Positions 55,970-64,000 of a DNA stretch of 64,000 nucleotides are shown here, in pieces; position 1 is the first letter of the stretch, and each line of letters begins with the position of its first letter. The stretch spans positions 246,581 through 310,580 of the forward strand of contig MU008158.1 of assembly GCA_010909165.1 (NCBI GenBank), given 5' to 3'. The DNA comes from Anthoceros angustus (Eukaryota > Streptophyta > Anthocerotopsida > Anthocerotales > Anthocerotaceae). Both the position numbers and the translations under genes were made by a program. The notes under the pieces are model-generated. The model saw only the letters and a list, made by a program, of their open reading frames with translations. It searched no databases and was not told the DNA's origin.

Positions 55970-58686
55970 GTTCCCAGGCGGGACAGCCTCAGGCCTGCCC
56001 GTGCCCAGGGCCGCGACCAGATCAAGACAAGACAGGACTGTTGCCTGAAACCCTATCCCAGTAGTCTAAGCTGAGCTGAGAACAAAGAACAACCTCAGGA
56101 CAAGCGCGGAAGCGGGAGGCACGGCGCACTTGGCGCGGCTGAGATGGCTGGGACTGTAATTTTGCCAGGAGACAGGAACGGAGGATGAGACCCAGCTGGG
56201 ACTTGGAACGGCTTTTTAGTGGACAGGTGAATTTTTTTTTGGCGCCCCGGGGGTACGCATCCAACATCTTTATAAGCCTCTAGATCCAGAGTCTTCAGGT
56301 TGGGAGCCATCTCGTCGTCATACACTTGAATCTCGTGATGACAAAAGGCTGTCATTCTCTGCCAAGAGTACTGAGGATTGCACATGAATGAAAGTGTAAA
56401 TATGCCAGTACGGTATCACATCGTACATGCAGCGCTGGGAAACCCAAAGTGAAAAGCCCATGAGGCCTGTAAAGAGCTCCACCTCTCGAGGTTGTGAAGG
56501 TACGGTAGTGGAGCCCTTGAGCTGTAAAAGTGAACCGGGAGGAAGCTCGCTTCCACGAAGCACACATTCTCGGGAGAGATCGCTACAAACTTTTAGATTT
56601 CGAACAACATGAATGCACCAAACAACAAGGTTGCGAGACAAGGAAACTACATACATATGTAGACTGGAGGGTTTGGAGGACTTGGCCGGATGAGAATGTC
56701 GAAGACGCATGAGAATGGAAGTGAATTGCTGTCATCGGCAAGTGAAGTGACAAGTGAAGGATATGTATTGGGCGATTCCCGAAAAGCTAAATCTGACTGC
56801 CTGGTGCGGAGGCATGTGAATAGAAAGTGTATGAGTGGGCAAGCATGTGAATTGAATGCAAGTGTGTGTGGGCGTGGCGTTGGAAGAAGGGAAGACGATG
56901 ATGGATTGCCCGACGAATGTACATAGTACGAAGGGCCGGGTGTGGGAAGATTGAGATAGTTAATGTGTGGAAAGGGCGGTGGTAGGTGGGGGGGGGTCAA
57001 AGACGGGGAAGACCGGCATGCGTCAGTGTGGCGAATTAGCATGAATTTAAAAAAAAAGGGGCCCGGGTTTGGGCCCGGGTTTGGGCCCGGGCCCGGGCGG
57101 GGCCTGCTTTTCGGCGGGCCACCGCCCTTATGATGCGGGCCGGGGCTTGGGCCCGGGCCCCGGCTTTGTACCGACGCACTGCTCTGGCAGCGCAAGTTGC
57201 AGGTGGGTTTTCCGAGCTGCGCGGTGCGTGGGAAAAAGGCGAAAAGGGGGAAGGGCGCGGCAGCAGGCACCAGGCAGCAGGCAGCAGGCACCAGGCTTTG
57301 TGCCAGCTGCGCTCGGCCTATCCGGTGCAGCCGGTCATCCGGTAGAGGTGAGCCGGTGATGTGATGTGATGTGATCACAGCGTAGCATGGAGCAGCCAGC
57401 AGCTGCACCGGTGGTGGGCGAGACGAGACGAGACGAGACGAAACGACTCGGGAGTCGCGAGCAGCAGCAGGTGCGAGGGCGTGAGTGCCCGGGCTTTACG
57501 TCCCCCGGCTGCCATGGGGAGGGCGCGGGGAGCCTGGCCCCCGCTTACGCCTGTTGGCGAGCATGAGGTGAGCAGTCATTGCTGACGCCTGCGAGTGAGC
57601 GAGCGAGCGAGGCAGACGCTGGCGCTCTTCTGGGCTGCGCTGGGCTGGGCAGGGCTGTGCTGGGCTGGTCTGCGCAGAAGAGAGTGCCAGGAACGGCAGC
57701 GCTGCAGCTGCAGCTGCGGCTGGAGGGGCAGGGGCTCGCAGCGCCCTAGGAAAGGCCGCTGCGGAAGGACGGACACCAGCACAAGCAGCAGGTGTGTGAC
57801 AGTGTGTGAGGTCATAAAGACCCCGCCTCTTGCTCCCCGCCATTCAATGCCCCTGCCTGTGCCTGTGCCTGTGCCTGTGCCCCTGCCTGCATGCGCGCCT
57901 GCCAGTGCCCGCCTCCTGCTCGCTGCTCAATTGCCCTCCCCGCCTGCCCCGCCTGCCGCCAATTCCGGTTCCCGGATCTGCTCGATCGCCCTCCTGCCTG
58001 CGCCCTGGCCCGGCCCCGGCCCCGGCCTGCACCTTGCGGCAATTGGTGAGCTGCTTGGCGCCGGCTCTTGCTTCCCGCTCCTCATTTCGGCTTGCCTGCA
58101 TTGTGTGAATGCGGAGGGCTGTCGGCCTTGTGGGCGTTTTGGGCGTTGTGGGCGTTGTGGGCGTTTTGGGCTTGGTGGGCGTTGTGGGTGCTTGAGAGCG
58201 TGAGAGAGAGTGTGTGTGGGGTGCTAGTCGCAGTGAGCGGAATTGCCATGACTCCGCTCCTCCTCATGCCTGCGCACTTCTTGGGAGGGGTTTCCGTATA
58301 GTTTTTTCACATCTCGCGGCTGCCTTGCTCTGCAGGACTGTGCCTATGAGAAAATGCGGTACAAGGATCTGTAGGTAGGGAGAGCAGGAGGGTGTGGGAG
58401 AAAGGTGGAGGGATATCGACAGTGCCTTCCCGGCCTACCTTGTATGTAGCTTGATTTCTTCTCCGGCACCAGGCAACGGTGCCTCGAGGACAGCTCTCCT
58501 TCTTTTCTCCGCTTTCGCCTTCCCCTCCTTCTCCCGCTCTCTTCTCCTTCTGTTTATCCTTCTCCTGCGTGTGCTCGGGTGAAGGTTCTGAGGTGCTGGT
58601 GCTCTTATGGTGCCCTCTCTGAGGAGGACTCTCCGCATACCTGTCCCAGGCACAGAGGAGTTGCTCCTCTTTCGCAGGTTCTCACC
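55970..58686. promoter_or_regulatory. Shared upstream region of ASNSD1 and DELLA
   Basis: About 2.7 kb between two divergent genes. It holds G/C palindromic repeats (GGGCCCGGGTTT units, about 57059-57105), a GCCTGT hexamer run (about 57848-57882), a GGGCGTTGT array, and a C/T-rich leader. A strong acceptor-like site (CTCTTTCGCAG, about 58678) nine bases before the DELLA ATG suggests a 5'-UTR intron. Long frames here (57595-58203 plus; 56647-57408 minus) are low-complexity Cys/Arg/Pro-rich and not supported as genes. Confidence 0.4.
58132..58188 (+). repeat. GGGCGTTGT array with G-quadruplex pattern
   Basis: Seven GGG runs lie at exactly 9-base spacing (58132, 58141, 58150, 58159, 58168, 58177, 58186), separated by six-base loops such as CGTTGT and CGTTTT. 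This satisfies the standard G3-N1-7 quadruplex rule several times over and lies on the DELLA sense strand, about 0.5 kb before its ATG. Confidence 0.8.
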
Positions 58687-60951
58687 ATGAGTACGTCGGC
58701 ACAATTGAAGGATTCCTCCAGGGCAGCTCTCTATCATGCCGGGAACGAGGCTCAAGGAATGGTAGATAGGCACAGGGATGGGGCGATTGTGGAAGGCCCC
58801 AGCCCTGGGGGAGCTGGAATTGACGAGTTTCTGGCCAATGTGGGTTACAGTGTCAAAGGCTCAGCAGACCTGGATGATGTGGCCCAGAAGTTGGAGCTGC
58901 TGGAGAATGTTGTTGGCTCGGCTCCGGAAGGGAACATTTTGCAGCTGCTGAATGAGGCCATGCACAATAATCCTTCGGAGATCGCGGCCTGGATAGAGAC
59001 GATGATCAAGGAGCAGCTCTCTGGCCCGGCAAACGTGTCTGGGGCTGCTGGTGTGTACGCTGGAGGTGTGGCAACACCTGGCTTGTCGTCTGTTCCGTGT
59101 ACCAATATGATGGCAGACACCAGCAGCCCCTCCACCTCCATGCGCAACATCAGTGCAAGTTCCCCCATGAATATGGCTTTGGATCCAGTGGTTTCTATGG
59201 CCGAATCCCAGAACTGCCTCCCTTATGCAACCAAATTGCAACAAGGCTTTCAAGGGCAGCCCAACATTTTTATGGATAAGTATGATGGATCCACAGGCAT
59301 GGTAGGATCGACGGGCCTTCATGGACCTCACGACGCCTCTGTCAGTGAGACTGTGGACCAGCAATGGCAGCCTTCTGCGAACCAACTTAGTCACAATTAT
59401 TATCACGGGAACTCTCACCCAGTGTCATCTTATGGGGTTGTGGTACCGTCTGGCGGAGGCCCTATTGGTGTCCCCTCAGGGTTGCCGCAGCAGATGATGG
59501 GCGCTAGTGACCCTTCGCAGCAACAAATTCTGCACCGACCCCACCATTCAGATGCTGGAATGTCCAGATCCTTGAAGAATCCGGGTGTGCACTCTGCTGA
59601 CAGCCAGATCCTTTCCGACCCTTCGTTGAACAGTCACATGAGCATGATGATGGAAGAGGCTGCCAATCCTATGGTAAACAGACTGCCTCAACATGAGCGA
59701 CAGGACTTAGGCCCCTCTCCAGCAGACTCTCAACAAGTAGATGCAGCCCCACAGCAGCAGGAGGAGTCAGGAGTCAGGCTGGTACATCTTCTCGTGACAT
59801 GTGCCCAAGCTGTGCAGACCAATGATATGGTGAGAGCTGATGAGACTGTGAGGCAAATTCAAGACCTGGCCTTTTTGTCACGAGGTAGCACTGGCCCCAT
59901 GGAGAAGGTGGCTGTCCACTTTGTGGATGCGCTGGTGCGCCGAATTTATGGCTTCAACAACAATGACTCTGTCGTGGGTATGCGGACTGATTGTCTCTCT
60001 GAACTCCTCCACTTTCAGTTCTATGAGATATGTCCATACCTCAAGTTTGCGCATTTTACCGCCAACCAGGCAATCCTGGAGGCCTTTGAGGGTGAGCAGA
60101 ACGTGCACATTATCGACTTCAACCTCATGCATGGGTTGCAGTGGCCTGCCCTGATCCAAGCTCTTGCCTTGCGGCCCGGGGGCCCTCCATTTCTTAGGCT
60201 GACTGGCATCGGTCTTCCTCAGCCCGGAGGAACTGACGTACTTCAAGAGATTGGCACAAAGTTAGCCCAACTGGCAGGATCTGTGAATGTGAAGTTTGAT
60301 TTTCGGGGCGTGGTTGCTACCAAACTTGACGATGTCAAGCCATGGATGCTTCAGGTGCGGCAAGGCGAGGCCGTGGCAGTGAATTCTATTTTACAGCTGC
60401 ACCGTTTGTTGGGACCTCATCCTGAGGAAGTGTGGCAAGTAGGCAATCCTTGCGACATCTCTGCAGTGAAGGGCCCAGTCCCAGCCATCGCGGAAGTGCT
60501 TCAGTCTGTGCGCAGCCTGAATCCCAAGATTGTCACTCTGGTGGAGCATGAGGCAAACCACAACTCCCCCGTCTTCATCGACAGATTCATGGAGGCTCTT
60601 CATTACTATTCAACCATGTTTGACTCGCTGGAGGCATGTAACCATACACCTGACAGTGGAACCCAGGTTCTTGCGGAGATGTACCTGGGCAGGGAGATCT
60701 GTAACATAGTGGCCTGTGAAGGGCCAGGCAGGGTGGAGAGGCACGAGAATCTGTCGCAGTGGCAACTTCGTATGTGCAATGCGGGCTTCCAAACCCGGCA
60801 CCTGGGCGCAAATGCCTACAGACAGGCAAGCATGCTGCTCTCCCTCTTTTCAGCTGAAGGTTACAGTGTAGAAGAAACAAATGGTTTCCTTCTGCTCAAA
60901 TGGCATGACCGGCCACTCATGGCAGCCTCAGCTTGGCAGTGTTCCCAGTGA
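58687..60951 (+). CDS. DELLA: DELLA-type GRAS transcriptional regulator
   Basis: A single coding exon of 754 residues from the ATG at 58687 (MSTSAQL). The N-terminus has DEFLANVGY at about 46 followed by DLDDVAQKLELLENV, corresponding to the DELLA motif and its helix. AMHNNPSEIAAWIETM at about 91 corresponds to the TVHYNP motif. After a long Ser/Gln/Asn-rich linker the GRAS domain starts near residue 362 (LVHLLVTCAQAVQ), with VHIIDFNLMHGLQWPAL at about 473, GRVERHENLSQW near 680, and a SAW end LLLKWHDRPLMAASAW. DELLA proteins are nuclear co-regulators that restrain growth; in vascular plants gibberellin-bound GID1 targets them for degradation through these N-terminal motifs. Here both motifs are recognisable but altered, so hormone-dependent turnover is uncertain. 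Intron-free coding is typical. Length exceeds the angiosperm 530-620 because of the linker. Confidence 0.92.
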   Translation: MSTSAQLKDSSRAALYHAGNEAQGMVDRHRDGAIVEGPSPGGAGIDEFLANVGYSVKGSADLDDVAQKLELLENVVGSAPEGNILQLLNEAMHNNPSEIAAWIETMIKEQLSGPANVSGAAGVYAGGVATPGLSSVPCTNMMADTSSPSTSMRNISASSPMNMALDPVVSMAESQNCLPYATKLQQGFQGQPNIFMDKYDGSTGMVGSTGLHGPHDASVSETVDQQWQPSANQLSHNYYHGNSHPVSSYGVVVPSGGGPIGVPSGLPQQMMGASDPSQQQILHRPHHSDAGMSRSLKNPGVHSADSQILSDPSLNSHMSMMMEEAANPMVNRLPQHERQDLGPSPADSQQVDAAPQQQEESGVRLVHLLVTCAQAVQTNDMVRADETVRQIQDLAFLSRGSTGPMEKVAVHFVDALVRRIYGFNNNDSVVGMRTDCLSELLHFQFYEICPYLKFAHFTANQAILEAFEGEQNVHIIDFNLMHGLQWPALIQALALRPGGPPFLRLTGIGLPQPGGTDVLQEIGTKLAQLAGSVNVKFDFRGVVATKLDDVKPWMLQVRQGEAVAVNSILQLHRLLGPHPEEVWQVGNPCDISAVKGPVPAIAEVLQSVRSLNPKIVTLVEHEANHNSPVFIDRFMEALHYYSTMFDSLEACNHTPDSGTQVLAEMYLGREICNIVACEGPGRVERHENLSQWQLRMCNAGFQTRHLGANAYRQASMLLSLFSAEGYSVEETNGFLLLKWHDRPLMAASAWQCSQ

Positions 60952-61992
60952 CCAGCTGTCCAGCCTCACGAGGTCCGGCCGGCTTGTGTTCTCACTGCCA
61001 GAGTAGCCTACGGCAGAAGTGCCCATAGATTTGTCTAAGAATTCTTAGTTGTTGTACTACTATCTAATTGGAAGGAACGTGCTATGTTACCTCTTAAGCG
61101 CTCCTTTTTGTAAGCTTAGTTGGTTGCTGCACAAAGTTGTTGAACTGATCCACTGATGAACTTGCTTCTACAGGCGAACTGTAGCTCCTTATTACCTTGC
61201 CATTATTTATTATTACATTACCGTTGTTCATAAAAAGCTGCTTCTGTCATCTGCGACGACGCTTGCCTCTCTGGCCACGCTTCCCGTCACCTGCGTTTGG
61301 CCATACAGGCCCGATCCACCTAACATCGCTTCAGTGCATCATTTCTGGGTCTCTCTGTGCTGCAGGAAGAGTACTCTCTGCACAGCCAATGGAAGGGGTC
61401 ACTTCGCTCAGATCCCATCGTCGCACCAATGCAGATGGCCACCAGCGCAAGCAAGCAGGAGTCAGGAGTGGGAGCGCTCTTCACAAGGCAGGCCTTTGAC
61501 GCCAGTTGCTCTGGAACACACAGCCGTTTCTCATCACTCACACACTCTCGGTACGTAAAAGTGCAATTTGGCAGTGGCTTCCAGCTGTGGCCAAAACCTT
61601 ATCTCTCTCTCACACCCCGCAGGCTGCCGACCTGACATCGGCCACCATTTTTTGTATCTAATAACTCATGCGGGAAACCCGATTTGGGGGCGAGTGCCAA
61701 TACGACATGTACAAAATGAGGGCATGGGTCATGCCGCAGGCCTAATATACATCAGTACGGGCTGCAAGGCCTGATACCCACAACTTCCTTAAAAGACTCC
61801 CGGAGCCGTTGTTGCGCATCAGCTTGGTCTAAGCAGTGTGCGTGCCGACGTGGATCCCAACACCCCCAGTGCCACTTTCCCAATCATAGACCCCCCAGAA
61901 GTATATTCTGTAGAGGGTGGATTGACGTGCCAAGTCTGCACGCGCAAGGAATGGTGAACGAAGAATGTGACGGGACTGCGAGTACCTACATG
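60952..61992. other. Convergent 3' spacer between DELLA and FTSHI2
   Basis: About 1 kb containing both 3' regions. Only shadow frames; no RNA gene recognised. Confidence 0.45.
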
Positions 61993-64000
61993 TCAGATTC
62001 TGCCGGCGGCAGACTGCACTCCCTCCTGGGGAGTCCATCTCTCGTGGGAAGAACGTTTTTGCTGGATCATCTCTTCTTGGAACTCTGCCAGTCTCCTTTC
62101 CCGTATCTCAATTGGCTGAGGAGCCACTTCCTCAAGCACAGCATACTCGTCCACAACTTTCATGAACTGAGCTTGTCTGATGGTCTTCTCTTCAACCAGA
62201 CAGTCAATCAGCTTATCTACAAAAATGCGGTTCCGCTCCAAAATCTGCTTACAACACCCACACAAATTAATGCCTGATGCGGGCTAAACTCAGAAGAATA
62301 AGACTCGTCAGGTGGTGGCTTGTAAGTTACCTGCAAGGCCCTTGCATAGCAACTGTTTACGATCTTCAGGGCTTCTATGTCAATTGCCTGTGCCATGTAT
62401 AGAAAACATCAGAACGTGTACTCAAAACATGGTGATCGCTGGATAGAAAGCACATAGGCACAACTTACCCTGACTTGATCCATTTCAACCCAGCAATCGT
62501 AAAGCCCATACAAGTCTTCACGTTCCGAAAGCCCAGCAAACACCATCTCTCTAGCTGTTTTTCTTGCTTGATCAACCGTGTCGGCCCAAATAGTGCTCAT
62601 CTGTAGTAGGCTATGACAATTATATATCCTGGGAACTGAAAGGTTTCCTAGGAATCATTCAGTTGCTAACCACTATTAGTTTGAGTCATACCTGGTCGGC
62701 ACCATTCCACAATTCATCAGCTGCACGTGGGGCCAGCTGCACCGTGATATACTCCAGCATGTTCTGTCGACTGGCAGATCGAGACACTTAAATCAGACAT
62801 GACCAGTATTAGCAGTCACAAAGCACCACGTAAAATAAGATGATCCAACTATACCTGACGGATTGTAACTCAAATTTTGAGCGATCTGGACGGTACCGTA
62901 TAGCTCCTTTCTCCTCACCCATTCTCGGTATGATGGTCACCTGACCATCACCAAAAGCAAAAAGTCAGTTCACACGATCTACGTAAGGTTCAAGCTAGTT
63001 TATCAACTAATGAGTACTTATGCTCTTCACCAGCTTGATATTCTTGAAGTCGGGGAAATTCACAGCCACGGCAGCCATGGCTGCCTCATTCAAGGCAAGC
63101 TTCCGCAACAAAGTTTCACTGCGGGGACGCGGATCTGGATGCCCACCTTCCTCTAATTGAGCAGCTTCCAGCAAGTCATCTGTGGTGATCTGCAATAGAG
63201 AAGATAAAATTCCTCAACTGCTTCCTTTTGAGGACAAGTATGAAGGGGACAAGCGGACATCACATCAAAGGACAGTGTCAGCTGCCCGCGTGGTTACCTC
63301 CGTTCGACCATCGCGCAACACCGCCAGAGCAGCAACATCCAATACGTTTGCAAGCTGAGCTCCCACCATACCCTCAGTCATTTCAGCAACAGCAGTGAAG
63401 TCTACATCTTCACCCATTGGCTTGTTCCGAGCATGGACCCTCAAGATTTCTTCTCGACCTTTGGTGCCCGGTTTTGGGATGTATATCTTTCTGTCAAATC
63501 GGCCTGGTCTGACAAGTGCTTTGTCCAGAATATCAGGTCGGTTTGTGGCCGCTATTGTGATCACGTCTCCCCTCCCTTCAAACCCATCCAGGCACGTAAG
63601 GAGCTGCAGGTAACCGCCGTTGACATCTTAAGAGTGACCAAGAAACAGAAAAGTAAGCAAGCCACCTCTAGACATCATAGAGTTACCTGGTTCAAAGTAG
63701 CATCTCGCTCCTGCCCACCAGAGCCACCTATCAAACCTCGCTGTCTCCCTACTGCATCTAACTCATCAATAAAAACCACTGCTGGTGCCTGCAAAAGATG
63801 CGAACAATTACTTACTTATCCTCCATTCGACCAAGCATTTGGGACTTGAGGCAATAAATGTAGTCAACAACTGAAAACACCTCAACAAAGGACTCTGCAT
63901 CCGTAGGTGTTTGGCTCCTTACATTCTCTCTAGCTTCATTGTAAAGGGCTCTAACACGAGATGCTCCAACTCCAACATATATTTCTACAAACTGGGATGC
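61993..64000 (-). CDS. FTSHI2: Plastid FtsHi2-like AAA protein, proteolytically inactive (3' part)
   Basis: The 3' nine exons of a minus-strand gene whose 5' part is beyond the right edge: 64000-63923, 63788-63687, 63603-63298, 63189-63031, 62940-62855, 62770-62692, 62600-62469, 62387-62331 and 62244-61993 (416 residues). It starts inside the AAA domain ([20 protein letters not shown]). Walker [12 protein letters not shown] follows, then [20 protein letters not shown] with sensor 1, and the arginine-finger region GRFDRK. In the peptidase-like domain the zinc-binding HEXXH is replaced by NEAAM (in [17 protein letters not shown]), and [15 protein letters not shown] follows. This matches the FtsHi2 (EMB2083) branch. 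FtsHi proteins form part of the chloroplast inner-envelope Ycf2-FtsHi import motor, pulling preproteins with ATP. The gene converges on DELLA. Confidence 0.93.

Noticed and set aside
56647-57408. A 253-codon Pro-rich minus-strand frame
   Set aside because: It is low complexity over G/C palindromic repeats in the ASNSD1-DELLA intergenic region.
57595-58203. A 202-codon Cys/Arg-rich plus-strand frame before DELLA
   Set aside because: It is built from simple repeats (GCCTGT and GGGCGTTGT) in the DELLA leader and promoter; at most it could contain upstream ORFs.

Overview
The window is nuclear DNA of a land plant. Its genes have many short GT-AG introns (about 80-380 bp). It encodes plant-only products: a photosystem I antenna protein, a DELLA-type GRAS regulator, a plastid FtsHi subunit, a pectin methylesterase and an LPR1-type multicopper oxidase. 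Compact introns, GC-rich exons in AT-rich spacers, an intact but atypical DELLA motif and single-copy housekeeping genes suggest a seed-free plant (hornwort, other bryophyte or lycophyte). The species cannot be fixed from sequence alone.

Layout. 0-7.9 kb: gene-poor. It starts with a GC-rich, bacterial-looking edge that includes the start of a lipoprotein-like frame, followed by GGCGGA-rich repetitive DNA, a striking T(T/A)GTAA motif array and AT-rich spacer. 7.9-17.9 kb: three same-strand genes, CWC15 (spliceosome), LHCA1 (PSI antenna) and a 15-exon CPSF-A/DDB1-superfamily gene. 17.9-23.1 kb: repeats, including a minisatellite, a MITE-like element and tandem duplications. 23.1-25.6 kb: an intronless TPR-SET protein on the minus strand. 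25.9-27.0 kb: a chimeric pseudogene block joining a piece of the RIO1 gene (from 39 kb) to a piece of the CPSF-A-like gene (from 16 kb), with introns retained. 28.2-32.9 kb: a minus-strand group made of a COPT/CTR copper transporter, a small membrane protein and an LPR1-like multicopper oxidase. 33-39 kb: spacer with dispersed repeats and a decayed RS-domain gene. 39.1-42.6 kb: RIO1 kinase. 43.1-45.2 kb: a pectin methylesterase with an apparent one-base frameshift. 47.6-49.8 kb: a GT92 glycosyltransferase. 50.5-52.6 kb: decayed coding DNA and short tandem repeats. 52.8-56.0 kb: ASNSD1. 58.7-61.0 kb: DELLA. 62-64 kb: the 3' part of FTSHI2, running off the right edge.

Most genes are unrelated housekeeping or regulatory loci. 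The only plausible functional neighbourhood is the copper transporter next to the copper-dependent ferroxidase-like oxidase. Exon models for CWC15, LHCA1, CPSF-A-like, LPR1-like, RIO1, GT92, ASNSD1 and FTSHI2 were built by hand from splice sites and all sum to whole codons. The pectin methylesterase model is short by exactly one base.
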